The notes below the pieces were generated by a model. It did not search any database. It was not told where the DNA came from and saw only the letters and a list, made by a program, of their open reading frames with translations. The position numbers and the translations under genes were made by a program. Positions 11,498 to 23,504 of a DNA stretch of 64,000 nucleotides are shown here, piece by piece. The DNA is taken from NCBI GenBank assembly GCA_963920765.1, contig OY987249.1, forward strand, positions 9,548,817 to 9,612,816, in the 5' to 3' direction. Position 1 is the first letter of the stretch. Each line of letters opens with the position of its first letter. Source of the stretch: Ulota crispa (lineage: Eukaryota > Streptophyta > Bryopsida > Orthotrichales > Orthotrichaceae).

Positions 11498-12353
11498 ATA
11501 TAGGGAAAATAAAGGAGAAGGAAGATTTTTAACAAGGATCAATTTTTTCAAGGGGTGCCTAGTTGGGGGTTAGTTCAGATTAGCTGATTGCATGGCAGTT
11601 ACGAGAAATGTTCACGTGCAAACGGAGAATAGGATTTTCCAAACATTACGTTAAGATCCTCTGACACCTCCCACCAGCCAATCAGCTGCTGAGTTCCCAT
11701 TTAAATTGACCGAGATCAAGGAAATACAATTTATTTGCTGAACTTGCCTCCTTCCACATCATGGAACTGTCAGCCCCCGTACCAAGAATATTCTAAATAA
11801 TCTGGAAGTTATCTAACAAAAAAAGATTCAAAATTCTTGCCTAAAATAACCCATTTCCTTATGAAAATTGTACAACTGCCACAAGCTAGAAGCATCCAAA
11901 TACGAGCATCTTTATTAAGTGGGTTGTAATCATGGAAAGCTATATGATCAAAGTCTTATTTTTGATTTTTCTCTTTAGCATTCCTTTTTATAAGTTTGTG
12001 TATAAATGATGTTATTTTGTTTTGTGAAATTTGTACACATGGACTCAGCGAGACGGAGTCAATGCAGCTAATTTTTTCGAAAGGAGAATATTCACACGAA
12101 TCTTACCTCATTGGCTATCATAATTTGTTTGAAATAATGTGAAAATGGATGAAAATTTTGCCTAACCTCTCCTAAATTCGTTGGTATTCGGATGAATTAA
12201 TTAATAATAGCTGGGTTTGATGGATGGTTTTTGGATTTTTTTTACGCTGGGTTGGTTGATATTATTATAACAAGGAGCTCCAAACGTTTTATTTCCTTGA
12301 TGTATCCTCTTAGTGTGTGACTCCAATTTACCAAGTAAAGTTGCAAATTTTTA
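11498..12353. other. Gap without recognised features
   Basis: Mixed AT-rich sequence with no credible gene, RNA or repeat boundary visible. Confidence 0.4.
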
Positions 12354-12357
12354 TTAA

Positions 12358-14030
12358 CCCCTGAAGGATTATTGTCCCTACAGGGGACAAATGGGATTTC
12401 AGGCAAATATCTTTTGCCTCAATTTTTGTCCTCATTTTTTGAATTTTTTTGAAGATAGAAAAACACATTAGCTTTTGGGGAATATAATTTTTATTCCAAT
12501 TTATGTTTAGGAGCAAAAGTCATGCCTAGATAAGTAGAAATTTGGGGAGATGGGGCAGCAATTTTTTTACAAAAATGATTTTTATTTTAAAAAATTCTCA
12601 TAGTTTATAGTTTTTTTTGCATTTGAAGCTTTGATTCATTCCATTTGGACTAGTTATGAAAAAGTCATAGACAATCTTGTTCTTTGGGCAATTCAAGCAT
12701 CTTCTTGAAAAAATAACTTATAAACTTCATTTTTGAATGCAAATTTAACATTTAAAAAAAAAAAAACTGTTGGAAAGGGTGAAGTTTACTTTCTAGAACA
12801 ATCTCACCATTGGGATTATTGTGTTTCAATTCCTTTGGAGGGTTATTCACAATTTAAGTTTTTGTTCAATCTCATACCTTCTTCTACCTAATGTTTTTTC
12901 AAAGAACAAAATTACATATTTTTTTAATTTGTTTTTTTTCCAAAGATTTTCAACTCAATTTTTCACCATAAGGAAATAAACCTCAAAACTCTGTGGTGCA
13001 AAAATTTGAAGTCAAAAAGTTTGAAATCAAATAATCTAATCATGTAAGGTGCAAAAATTTGAAGTCAAAAAGTTTGAAATCAAATAATCTAATCATGTAA
13101 GGTGCAAAAAAGTTTGTTTTTTACACTTTAAACCCAAATATATTGCAATTTGTGCTATCAACACTTTTGAGTTTTTTTTTTTTTTTTGCACATTCATATA
13201 CTAGTCTAGTACAAGATCTTACAGTTAGATATGCAACAAGACCAATTTTCAAACTTTTTTACTCTTTGCAATAGAAATGGTAGTTTTGAGTGTCATTTGA
13301 CAAAATAAAGGCCCCAAAGTTCAACAAAAATATGATCTATAAAGATGAGTTCAATGTGAGTTGTCATACAAGTTATCTATGAAGATTTCATGCTCAAATG
13401 TACAAAATCAGTTATAGTTAATAATCAAATAACCCAATTTTGTTAAAATATAGAAACTTTTATTTAAAACTTACATTGAACACTTCATAGATCATATTTT
13501 TTACACTTTGTGCAGTGTTTTTTAATATGAAAGATGAAGATACTGATGTTTCCTACACATGTATGCAATCTCATTAAAACATTCATCACCAAGATTTTTC
13601 AGCCATCTTCCATATTAAACCATTAATGTAAAAAAAAATCGAAATGAAATTTGATTTCTTTTGAACTAAAATTTGGTATATTTGACTGAATTTGCATAGG
13701 AAATAAATGTTAATTACGTAAGAAAAAAATGCCGATTGGAAAAATCTTAATATCGTGACCTGACAAGCAATTTGTAAGATTATAAGCCTTGATTGTACAA
13801 AATTAAACTATGTTTTCTCATTTGTCATGCGCTTCTACAATGTACATTTTCTAGTATAGATTTTGTTTTGCTTTTGAAATTACAAATGTGGTAGTAGAAT
13901 TGTGAAAACTTAGTAAGATAAAAAAACATTCGTTCAACATTCAATTTGCCAAATAATAAACATTGAGATCATGGGTGCAAACTTTTGTTATTAGAAGAGG
14001 GTAACAAGTCTGCAACTCTTTGCCTTCAGT
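12358..14030 (-). mobile_element. Decayed TTAA-type element D with J-family body
   Basis: Starts CCCCTGAAGG after TTAA (12354-12357). The next bases, with 'GGGGACAAATGG', match the right end of family C read backwards. About 13310-13870 belongs to a repeat (family J) also found at 42600-43650 and 63150-64000, with the landmark 'GATGTTTCCTA'. The right boundary is not clear; 14030 is a guess from a decayed AAGGGTAA. A local direct duplication lies at 13003-13105. Confidence 0.4.
13003..13105. repeat. Short tandem duplication
   Basis: The phrase GGTGCAAAAATTTGAAG and the 40 bases after it occur twice in a row (about 52-bp unit), nearly unchanged, followed by the start of a third copy. Confidence 0.75.
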
Positions 14031-14429
14031 TGCGAAGGGTAAATATAATCCGTCCCACATGTCATAAAGTGTTTCACTGGCTCCCACATGGAAGTACCTT
14101 AATTCAAATATCACTGAATTCTCCCTCCATCAGATTACCGGGTGTGGGCAAAGGCTAAGAATAACCTTGCTCATCAATGCAGCATGGAAGGAGGCTCTTA
14201 CAAGCCTAGTTTGCAAGCTCTTTTACTACTTGTAAATAGGGCCTCACCATTGAGGCTGCTCTAACTTCTAACATTGCTCTAGATACAAGCATGCCAAGTG
14301 CTGCTAGTGAGGTTGCAAATTTTAGGTAAACTGTTGAATTTTCAGACCCTGATTTGCTATTTTTAATGACTTGCTCATCTTCAGCGTAGACTTATGCTCC
14401 TTAACCTCTACTCCTTATCCAACCTTTGA

Positions 14430-14549
14430 GCAAACAAGCTTGAAATCGAAGTGGATAAACTTATAGAAAAAGAGGCTACTTTCAAGCATGCTCAAAATTG
14501 GAGAGGGCACTTGAGCTTGTTGTCTTGAAGGACAAGCTTGACAAAGCCT
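14430..14549 (+). pseudogene. Possible coiled-coil gene fragment
   Basis: The plus strand reads KLEIEVDKLIEKEATFKHAQ, then after a one-base shift LELVVLKDKLDKA. Charged heptad-like spacing suggests a relic of a coiled-coil protein. It is broken by the frame shift and ends at the MITE at 14559. I cannot name a parent gene; it could be chance. Confidence 0.25.
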
Positions 14550-14558
14550 CACATAATA

Positions 14559-14966
14559 GGGAATTGATATATTTATCACACCCTTTTTACTATTCTATCA
14601 CACATATTAGATATGGCCTATGTTTTTGATATTATAGTAGGTGTGGATCAAGGATTGAACATCACTAAATTGAAAATACAACTTGATATAGAAATTGTAA
14701 CTTCAACTATGTTTTTCAACTCTATATTCCGCTCATAATATTCATTAAAAGATTTAAACTAAACCTAGCATACGTTAGATCTTTTGAATGATATTATGAG
14801 CTGGATCTAGAATTGAAAAACGTTGAAGTTACTTCTATGTCAGGTGCATGCTCAATTTAGTGATGTATTGTTTGTGGTGCACACTTACTATAATATCATA
14901 AATATAGGTCATATATAATACGTGTGGCGGGATAATAAAAAGGGTGTGGTACATATATCAATTCCT
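14559..14966. mobile_element. Mutator-type MITE family M, copy M1
   Basis: A 408-bp element with inverted ends GGGAATTGATATAT and AGGAATTGATATATG (complement), flanked by a perfect 9-bp direct repeat CACATAATA (14550-14558 and 14967-14975). A 9-bp target duplication marks Mutator-like elements. Other copies are at 26707 and 45062. Confidence 0.8.
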
Positions 14967-15513
14967 CACATAATATTGCAAATGAAGTATCCTGTTCAAC
15001 CTTGCTTTGAAAACCATTTGAACTAGGGCCCGATAGTCGCCCGTTTGGAGGGCAATACTGGAGATGTTCTAACAACCCAACTACACTAAGATTTTGCCTT
15101 GAGGTGGGACTTGCAGACTAGCCAAAGAAAAAACTATTGTCCCATTGCTATCGGTCCCAAAGATCCAAACATGATTTCCAAATATAAGTTTCTTAGCTCA
15201 AGTTTCTAGAAACACTCCCAACTGTGCCAAGTTTTCAAATCTAATACCGATGTTCTCATTTTTTCCCCCCTGTAGCAGGACAGTTTTTAGGCAGAAGTTT
15301 TGAAAAAAATAGCCATTCCACCAACTATTTCGTTACAAGCTTGCCAGAATTAATTCATAATAAGCCGAGTGGTGTTGAATACCAAATTTTTCCATTATTT
15401 AAGATCAATTCAAAGTAGTTTAAGTCTTTTCCCAGCCCCCAATTTTAATCTACCAATGCATTGGGACACTGGGGCAAGGCCACATTACCTGGATCTCAAA
15501 AAATATTTGCAAT

Positions 15514-16077
15514 TGGTTCCCTTTGCAATTAGGTTATCTTAGCAATTAGTTTGCTTTACCCTGAAAAGTTATCTCATGCTTGATTGCTTGACCACTTGGA
15601 GGCACATGCAGCTCTCTAAATATTAGGATTTTACATGGTTTAAAGCTTATACAACATTTGTTTATTATTCCTTAGCATTGTTGTTGTCAAGTTTTTGTTG
15701 TGAAAATTTGTTTATTGCAATAATTTTTTATGAAAATTATTGTAATATCAGTAAACATTTAAACACTATATTAGATAAATTGGGAGAAACAATTCATTTT
15801 GGGGCTTTCACTATTTCTGCTATTATGTATATATTAGCATATTACAAAAAAATGAGCGAGCATTTTCTTGTACAATAGTGAAGTCTCAGTGATTGCCTCC
15901 AAGAACTTCAATAATCACAACTTTTGAGCAATAGCTATGCCTACATTTATTTATATGGGATTAAGGTGGAGTACAAAATGGTCCCTCCGTTTTTCCCAAT
16001 TTACCTATTATGGTGTTTTTATGTAGTGTAAAATGTTGAGAAATTAGTATAGGGCAACCTAAATGCACTATTTAATG
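15514..16077. mobile_element. TA-target MITE family T, copy T4 (diverged)
   Basis: About 564 bp. The left end is degenerate but is followed by the family blocks 'AGTTATCTCATG' and 'CACTTGGAGGCACATG'. The right end is 'GGCAACCTAAATGCAC..' next to TA (16078-16079). The open 66-codon frame at 15678 is inside it and is not a gene. Confidence 0.6.
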
Positions 16078-16079
16078 TA

Positions 16080-16760
16080 GTTTGTCTCTTTTTCAATATT
16101 TGATTTTTTGGGATCAGATGCAAAGAAGAATTTATTGCCATTAGAGCCAGAGGGTTTCAAAGCCTAGTAGATTCTTCAACTAAAGTTGCTTTTGTGATTA
16201 AAAAAATCTTGATTTCTCTTGGTTGTTTCAAGGTTGATTGCTTTTTTATCTTTTCTGATTCTCTCATGAGAAAATTAAATTTTGCTTGATTTTTTTTCTT
16301 TTGTTATTTCCTACAATTATCTCCTAGCTTTGAAACCTCCTGTTACTTCAAGTTTTTTCAGCTGATAACAATCCTCCACTTTAGCTTGCAACGGTTTAAA
16401 GTTTTCACCTGCACTCAATTCCAAGCACATATTTTTGTGAAAGAAAAAATTATAATAAAAACCCCACTTGAACCTACACCAACCAAGTAGCCAACTATCA
16501 AATTGGTGCCAACTCCCTTTGCAAAGAATTTGTGTTAAAACTCCACCCAATGTGTTCCTTCATTCTAGACCAGGAAACCAAGTTGTGTCTATAGCAAGGG
16601 CTTCAATAGAGTCCATTACAAGATTGTTGCATGGACTAAATGGGGTTTCCAAATAGCTTCAATGGAACACATGCTTAACCTTAAACCAAAATAAATTGCT
16701 TGGGGCTTAACAAGGTGTGGTAAAAGATTTGCAAATGAGTCACCGAGGGGAGAACAAGTC
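16080..16760. other. Gap without recognised genes
   Basis: Two short opposing frames (16317-16656) overlap each other; neither has a recognisable domain. No repeat boundary is visible. Confidence 0.35.
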
Positions 16761-16763
16761 TTA

Positions 16764-17204
16764 GAGCATCTCCAACGGTCCGCTGAGAAAGAAATAGGCT
16801 GGAGACAATTGAGCAGGGACTCTATGGAGTTTTTTGTAGAACAAGGTTGCTAATGTCTACCGGTGCACAAGAGAAGTGCCTTGCTAGAGTGAATCTAGGT
16901 AGGGTTTCAGTTCCTAGCCTGCCACGTGAAGGTTGCAAGCTACGCCTCATCAAAGCTCTGACACCGATGCACCCACTTGCCCAAGCCAGACAATGTTGCA
17001 CACTCCAAAAATAGAGTAACATAGTTGAATTTAAGCTCGCTCAAAATCATTCAAATCCCAATAGCTAAACGTCTCGAGGCGCCCCTTTGGCAAGCCTGCT
17101 CATTTTTTTTCTCAGCACGTTGTCGGTGGAGATCTAGAGCACAACTTGGAGCCTTCGGCCCCGCTATCTCAACATTTTCCATCAACCAATGGAGATGCGT
17201 GCTC
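16764..17204. mobile_element. Possible TTA-target MITE carrying GC-richer sequence
   Basis: Starts GAGCATCTCCAACGG after TTA (16761-16763) and ends GGAGATGCGTGCTC before TTA (17205-17207). The ends are inverted with one 3-base difference in spacing. This is the usual look of plant Harbinger/Tourist MITEs. The interior is more GC-rich than its surroundings and may contain a captured host fragment, but I recognise no gene in it. Confidence 0.4.
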
Positions 17205-17207
17205 TTA

Positions 17208-18480
17208 GGCACTGCATGGGTGGTAACACTCCATGTAGGAGTAGCAGGATGGAGTGCTTTTGTACTGCAAGGAATGGTGTGTATTACTATACTGCCTTCA
17301 TTCTCTACAAATTTTCATTATTTTTAGAGACATGACTCCTAGTAGCCTGTAAGGCTTTTACCCTAGTGGTTAGATTTGAAGTAACAACAATAAACACTAG
17401 ATTTTTTCCCAATTTTGTACTTAAAAGATGTCATTTTTGCATTAGAAGTTTTGGGCAACTCCAAAAAAACTAGAAAATTCCATACTCATGTACGATCAAT
17501 CACAAATATCTTAAACTTTGCGTGACTTGCTTTGGGGTTTATTTTTGGCAACATCATCTAGAAGCCTAGAAGTTCAAGATTCCATAGCTACAATTTATCT
17601 CAATGTTTAATAATGATCTTACATCCATATTTCAAAAACTTCAAACCTGCCTTCCAAAATCAAAAAAATTATCCTTGGACAATTAGGGATTAAAATTGTT
17701 GACTATGGATTGCAAAAGAGGAGGAAATGCATCAAGATAAGCTACCATGAGGAAGTTCAAGTAATTGGCTTGGCTTGGCAAGCCAATGCTACAAGGATAA
17801 AGCCTCTCACAGCATATTTATTTATTTCTGACAAATAGAAAAATGTACTTGGTTGAAATCTTTCCAATTACATCAAAATTTCGAGAGCATGTTATTTTCA
17901 AATACCACGCCTACTAGCACCACCACAAAGAATAATAAAATTTGGTAGAATATTTTCAATGTTCAACCACATTTGTGATTTTTTTTGTGTGACTAATGAG
18001 ATGAATGGCAACCTCACAAATATCATGTCAATATCATAATCTTTGTGCAATTCATGTTGTTTCTATGCAACTCAAAAGTAATTAAGGTAGTCAGCTCCAA
18101 AAGCAACCATATTCTAAATAGGAATGCGTGACATATTTCTTCAAATATCTATTACTATCATTGATGACTTACGTAACTTAGGTAAGCTTAAATGGTTGCT
18201 TTTAGAGCCAACTACCCTAATAACCATGTGCTTTTTGAATAAGGTGTTAACTCAAACTTCTTTTTATACAAAACCAGCTCCCTTGCAGTTCAGAATTAAC
18301 AAAGTGAAGGTGCCAATGCTGGCCTATAGAGAAAGACAAAATTGAGAATCATGTTCTCAAACTTAGCAGAACCCACAAATTGCATAGCATTACAACTTTT
18401 GGAACCCTTTGATGCAAGACACAGAAATAAAAGCCTTTGCTAATGCAATACTGATGGAATCCAAGAAAAGGTAAGAGGTG
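17208..18480. other. Gap without recognised genes
   Basis: AT-rich sequence; the short frames at 18124-18345 and 17025-17327 show no domain or homology I can name. Confidence 0.35.
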
Positions 18481-18482
18481 CC

Positions 18483-18797
18483 ACTCACAAGTGAATACAA
18501 CTAAGAGCAAACTTTCATGCTCGTCGAAGATTGTAAAACTCAATATCAACAAACAAGTCTGTAACATAAAAATTGTTTGCCATATCTACGTTTTCCCATA
18601 AGGTAGGTATACCCATAGTGGAGCATGAACCTAATGTAGGGCATATGTAAACTCTGTGTCTGTGTACATATGCGCTACATTAGATTCATGCTCCACTGTG
18701 ATTATGTCTACCTTAGTTTAAAAAAAAAAAGCAGAACACTCACAAGTGAATGCAACTCTAAGAGCAAACTTTCATGCTTGTCCAAAATCATAAAACT
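18483..18797. repeat. Direct duplication split by a small palindromic element
   Basis: About 58 bases starting ACTCACAAGTGAAT occur at 18483-18540 and again at 18738-18797. Between them lies the palindromic element at 18599-18715. The sequence after the first copy (GTTTGCCATATCTACG) reappears after a second insertion at about 18932. So this is one locus duplicated and then invaded twice. Confidence 0.65.
18599..18715. mobile_element. 117-bp palindromic mini-element
   Basis: Inverted arms share TAAGGTAG, AGTGGAGCATGAA, CTAATGTAG and GCATATGT around a loop near 18657. It is short, hairpin-forming and without coding capacity; the superfamily is not determined. Confidence 0.6.
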
Positions 18798-18799
18798 TA

Positions 18800-18922
18800 A
18801 GGTATGTTTGCATTTCGTGTTAAAGGTGATGGTAGCAAAGAAAAATTAGATGCAATTGAACGCACATTTACACTGCATTCATATTGCTAATATCCCTCGT
18901 AACACCAAGTGTGAACATTCCC
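18800..18922. mobile_element. 123-bp Tourist-like MITE
   Basis: Flanked by TTA on both sides (18797-18799 and 18923-18925), with inverted ends AGGTATGTTTGCA and GGGAATGTTCACA (complement), followed by the shared block GTGTTA. TTA target and size fit Tourist/PIF-Harbinger MITEs. Confidence 0.65.
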
Positions 18923-19296
18923 TTAGGCAAAAATGTTTGCCATTTCTAGGTTTTTAAGTTCACTCTAAAGAGAAGAATCAAAGCAGACAAGTCATCCAGA
19001 AAGACTTTCAAATCAATCTACGTCCCGGGGTGCAAGGCTGCGAGTTCAGTGCCCTGCCCTCCATAAATAACCTACACACAAAATGAAAAACACTGTAACC
19101 TGATCCCACCTCCAACAGCGACTCATTTATCCGTTAACTCAATTGATCAGTACAACAAGTGGTGAAATCAAGATTTGTGGAGTTTCAGCCAAAAAAAAGT
19201 AAGCAAAAAAATCAATTACATTTACTTCCTACAACCACCCACTTTGATACTGCATATTTTTTTTTGAAAACTCAATTTCAACAGATTTAGCTCCAG

Positions 19297-19316
19297 CGCG
19301 CTCTCTCTCTCTCTCC
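19297..19316. repeat. (CT)n microsatellite
   Basis: A run of about eight CT units. Confidence 0.8.
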
Positions 19317-20005
19317 ACAACCATTAAAGTCTTCCGAAATCACATATTCAAACGAATAGCATTCTGTACATAAACATTAACTTTTAAGAGCACATTTGAC
19401 AGAAAAACACACAGGTAGATATTGATTGGAAACACGACCTTCACTTGTCACAATCGATAATGCAAAAATCTACTAGCAACTTACTAGAATACTTACATGA
19501 GTAAAAATACAAAATATGCTTTTTTTCACCACCCTCATACTCCTACTACCGAACACTTCGTCCAGCAGGAAGAGGCCTTAAGCTATTCTCTAATCTAATC
19601 TAACGCGCATCTCAAGCACAGACACGTGTTCCTATCACCTACAATTTTGATACACATGCAGCCAGCCAGCCGGTCCCTTCCACCCCGTGAAATACAAAAG
19701 TCAAATGCAGCTGTGCAAAATAGCCCTAGTAAGCAAATTCAAATTCCAAAGGATGGCCTAGTTACCAAACCCTAAAAAGCAAGATAGGGTAGGTCACCTG
19801 ACACAACCAAAGCCATTCCTCGGATGTTCCGCTGGTGCACACACCATGTTGTCGACGAAGCAAACTTCAAAACTAACCTCTCAATGAAAACTTGCAGATG
19901 TCACTATTCTCTGCTGCTGGCATTGGAAGTTGCTCCTTCAGGAATGGGACTAGGACTTAGACTTGTGGGGTTGTTGAGCAAAAGTGGCGGTTATGGGTGT
20001 GGTTT

Positions 20006-20127
20006 CAAACGTGAGCCGTCGATCACAGCAACTGGACAGCAGCGATCATGGGGATCTTTTCTCAGAGCTTTTGCGTGACAGACGCCGCGGGACCAGCAAG
20101 CCTGACCTTCACAACCAGCCCGTCGAT
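20006..20127 (-). pseudogene. Decayed tandem copy of the NFU 3' end
   Basis: 122 bases that repeat the last ~143 bases of the neighbouring NFU gene (20128-20271), head to tail. On the minus strand it reads [11 protein letters not shown], then VTQKL, a stop, then [12 protein letters not shown]. Compared with the gene it lacks 21 bp (seven codons), a loss that falls between two GACGG repeats in the parent, and it has one in-frame stop. Because it lies beyond the gene's own stop it is probably part of the 3' UTR or the downstream flank. It looks like a local duplication followed by slippage. Confidence 0.85.
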
Positions 20128-20144
20128 CAAACGTGAGCCGTTGA

Positions 20145-20861
20145 TCACAGCAACTGGACGGCGGCGATCATGGGGATCTTTTCTCGCAGCTTTTGCGTGA
20201 CGGCCACCCGGACGGTCATGACGGACGCCGCGGGACCGGCAAGCCTAACCTTCACCACCGGTCCGTCGATCTTCACGAGCTCGAGCTCGCCACCGCCAGT
20301 GCCAATCAAATACGGTCGAATCTCCGACAACACAGCCTCGACGTTCTCATCAATAAGTGCGAGCCCGGTCTCCTCGTCCATGATCTGCTCCACGGCGGCG
20401 ATCTCCGGTATCCTCTCAATCAAACGCCGCTCGATGCCCATGCGCATCGTCATCGTCGAGCTCGGGCAGGAGCCACATGCGCCTTGCAGCTTCAGCTTCA
20501 CCACCAGGCCGTCGATTTCGTATAAAGCCACATTACCCCCATCGGAGATCAAATACGGTCGTACCTCGTCCAGCACGGTTTCCACGTTCTCTTCTGTTAA
20601 TTCCAAGCCTTCCGTTAAGACATCCTCTGTCGCAACCGCTTCGGGTTTAAACCTAAACGTCCGAGATGCAATACTACTACTATTACGTCGCACTCCAAAC
20701 GCCGCCGCGACGCTTGTCTTTTGAATTCCCAGCCTATTCAATCTTAACTTCACAGATTGCTTCCATCCACCGAGCATGGCATCTTGGTATGAGCAACACG
20801 GCGCCCCATGCACCATCCCTGCCGCTCCTAAAACCGCTTGCGTCATCACCGCTGATGCCAT
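20145..20861 (-). CDS. NFU: Plastid NFU-type iron-sulfur cluster scaffold protein
   Basis: NFU proteins assemble Fe-S clusters and hand them to target proteins; in plants the two-domain forms act in plastids, for example for photosystem I and ferredoxin-type acceptors. The 238-residue product has an N-terminal stretch of about 75 residues, rich in Ala, Ser and Arg and poor in acids, that fits a transit peptide. The first NifU domain (about 83-155) carries the cluster-binding [13 protein letters not shown], with Cys-X2-Cys. The second NifU domain (about 165-238) has GPAASVMT in that place and so lacks both cysteines, as known for plant plastid NFU1-3. Length fits the family. The start is the first ATG in the spliced leader: the upstream frame is open but has no ATG, and the context is AAAATGG. 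The whole coding region is one exon. Confidence 0.93.
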   Translation of the reverse strand: MASAVMTQAVLGAAGMVHGAPCCSYQDAMLGGWKQSVKLRLNRLGIQKTSVAAAFGVRRNSSSIASRTFRFKPEAVATEDVLTEGLELTEENVETVLDEVRPYLISDGGNVALYEIDGLVVKLKLQGACGSCPSSTMTMRMGIERRLIERIPEIAAVEQIMDEETGLALIDENVEAVLSEIRPYLIGTGGGELELVKIDGPVVKVRLAGPAASVMTVRVAVTQKLREKIPMIAAVQLL

Positions 20862-21560
20862 TTTCGCAAACCCCTGTCCAAGAAAAACAACATCAGAAAC
20901 GAATTTTAACACACATGTCACCATAGCATATCAATTGCCATGATTTCGGACTTGAACAAAACAAAGCCCAACTTGCTGAATTTCAAAGCGAAAAGAAACG
21001 GGTTCTCCTAGAGGTTCTCTACCACGAGTCGGCAGAATTAGGGTTTGAAAAATGACGTATTGAAAGTGCCATTGAACTACATGCTTAAGAAACCACTAGA
21101 TAAATAAAGTCTTCGTAAAAAATGGATCTCTTCTAAGAAGTTCACGTCTAATTGCATGAACTGAGTCCAAGAGAAAACGCAGACCTCGTGAGAAAAACTG
21201 AGGAACCCAAAACTCAGAAACCCTAAGAAAGGCGAATGAGAGAGACAGCGATGGTTTCGAAGCGTATTACCTTCAGAGAAGTGGTGATTACGGCGATGCT
21301 TTTCGTCGGTTCGGCCTGCGAGGAGATTGACGAAGAGTTTGCTTCAAACGGCGTGCTTGCTGTGCAGATGTGCGGAGAGAGTTTCGGTGTTTGTGGGGAG
21401 GAATTGTGGGTTGGCGATAGGGGTGAGAGTGGAGTGTTTGTTTTGAGGAGAGTGAGGAGTGAGGAGGGAATTGGGGGTTTGTGTGGTTGCAGTGAGCGCG
21501 TGGTGTCGAAGCGACGATGAGATATTTGATAGGGGTGAGGGGTGAAGCCGGCGCTGGCCA
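20862..21560 (-). other. NFU 5' leader with one intron
   Basis: Read on the minus strand, a leader exon ends CTCTGAAG at 21271, followed by GTAATA. The intron (21270-20874, 397 bp) ends in a T-rich tract and GGACAG, and the coding exon resumes GGGTTTGCGAAAATGG. The leader exon (to about 21540) is Ser/Pro/Thr-rich in all frames and contains no ATG on this strand for about 360 bases, as expected of a translated mRNA's leader. The transcription start is not fixed. Confidence 0.6.
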
Positions 21561-21567
21561 ATCAGAA
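21553..21567 (-). promoter_or_regulatory. Inverted CCAAT box upstream of NFU
   Basis: GGCCAATCAG on the plus strand (CTGATTGGCC on the gene strand) lies just upstream of the presumed leader. CCAAT boxes bind NF-Y. Its position fits a promoter element, but this is inference from one motif. Confidence 0.3.
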
Positions 21568-21599
21568 TCTCGGGATTGCAGGGGTGCCACCTGGGTCTG

Positions 21600-23500
21600 A
21601 TCCGTCACTCCCGCGCTTCCTAGTTGGCGACGTTCATGGCGGTGCGCATGCCGGTTCGCATGCGGGTTTCTGCCACGTAGACTTCGTTTGGCGGTTCTTT
21701 ACTGTGACCCTTCGCTCTTTCTGGCAGTGGGCCTTGCCGCCGTCCCTTCCCTTCTTCCTGTTCCTCAAGGGCGGCGATGCCGGGCTATGTAGCGCGTCTC
21801 CAGCGTTGCACTTCAAACTTTGACACTTTTTGAGCGAAGAGCATCGGTTCAGCACTTCAGCCCAGGGGCAGGACGAAATTATCTCAATTGTCATTGGTTG
21901 AAGTATCAGTTTTTTCTGTCAAAGGGTTCACACTTAGGGTTTGTTTGGTATTTCAAATTGTCATGTCATCAACCTAAATGTCCACTTCAGCAGATAAGAT
22001 ATTGAAATTTTGGAGTTTGCTCTAAGGGTGCGTGCTACCAAACTTGTCTAGTAGAGAAACACTCTTGAAATGGCACACCCAACAACCGGATGATGTGGAA
22101 GTGACCCTAGCAGATGAACACCAGATTGGGTGCCAATTTTGTCTTTTGTCCAACTGCTAGTCTCAATCGGGCCTCGGTTCAACAAGTATATTGAGCAATG
22201 ACACTGTCATGGTGGGTCCTAGGTTGAGAATGGTAAACGTAGTCCAATGCACCTCACATGTTGGATGTCATCTCAAAGACAATAGCAAAACTTGGGCTGC
22301 ACCTAGTAGTTTTTAGAGGCCATGAAGAGTTCTTGAAATTACTTTGTATATTGCTAGTCAATGAAGTGATGACTATTGTGCAAGTCAAAAATAGAGATCT
22401 TGTAAAAAAAATTGATAAAAATGGATTGTACAATTTCTACTACTTGTGTGCATTACGTTGCACAAGTGAGTGTGTTGGTTGCAAAGTTGGAGGTTGTGCA
22501 ACAAAGCTTTGCTTGTACACCATTGTTGAGCTCCAATGCCAGTTGTGGATTGAAGATGCTTTAACATTTATTTTTGAAGAGCCCTCAAAATTTTTTTTGC
22601 CACCCTTGTACTTCAAACTTGTCGCACAAATAGTCATTTAATCATTCATTAAAAGGATTGTAGGATAAAGGTCATTAAACTTAGAACAAATAATGTTTTA
22701 AATGTCCATTGCTTGACACACTTGGATCTGGAGTGTCATGAAAATATTTTGAGTGACCTAGAGCACTTATCATCCATGCTTGAAGTGTGCCAAATCCTAG
22801 CAAGGTAATGCTAGAGATGCTTTAAAATCCATTGAAAGGCCACGTCACGACTTTATTGCATTGTAAAGGAAAAGAATAAGTAATTATTATAAAGCTTGAG
22901 TATTTTACTCAAAATCCAAAATTTGTTAGAGTTTAGGATCAACTTTCATGCTACATTGGAATTGGCGATGGTAATCAACCTGTTTTGACTTTGGGAAATT
23001 TGAATCTCTGAGATTCTTGTACTTTTTGTAAGAAACTTGTTGAAAAACCATTTCCAATTTACAATTTTATTGTTTTCTAATACTTTTTCATTTGCCACAT
23101 TTGACTAAATCTTGACTATATAAAGCTCAAAAATATTGACTAATTTGCAAAACTTTGGCATAATCTTCCAATGTTTAATTTGCATATATTGTATGCAAAG
23201 TACCGGGAGATTTTTAGAAAACATCAAGAGGTTGCAAAATATTCTGAGGTTTATGCTCCTCAACCTTGGGAGATCTCCTTGTGTTTGCATACAATGTCCA
23301 AGTTTACATGAATAGTTGAGATATAGTTGAGATTTAGTTAAATGTGGCATGCATAAATTTGTAACTCCTTTATTATTTTTGAAATTTTCAATTTTGATAC
23401 CCTTAGAGCAAAATTCCATGCTGGTTCACAATTGTAGAATCCATGAGTGTTAAACAAGTTTACTATACCCTGAAAAAGTCTAACCACCCAACTCAGGAGA
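21600..23500. other. NFU upstream flank and gap
   Basis: 21.6-21.85 kb is GC-rich and probably belongs to the NFU promoter region. A 127-codon frame at 22258-22641 has cysteine-rich patches but no domain I recognise, and opposing frames are equally open, so I do not call it. Confidence 0.35.
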
Positions 23501-23504
23501 TTAA

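Noticed and set aside
20170-20724. 184-codon plus-strand frame across the NFU gene
   Set aside because: It is the antisense shadow of the NFU coding exon, a known effect of GC-rich codons; no domain on this strand.
22258-22641. 127-codon frame as a host gene
   Set aside because: No recognisable family; opposing strand equally open; AT-rich composition.
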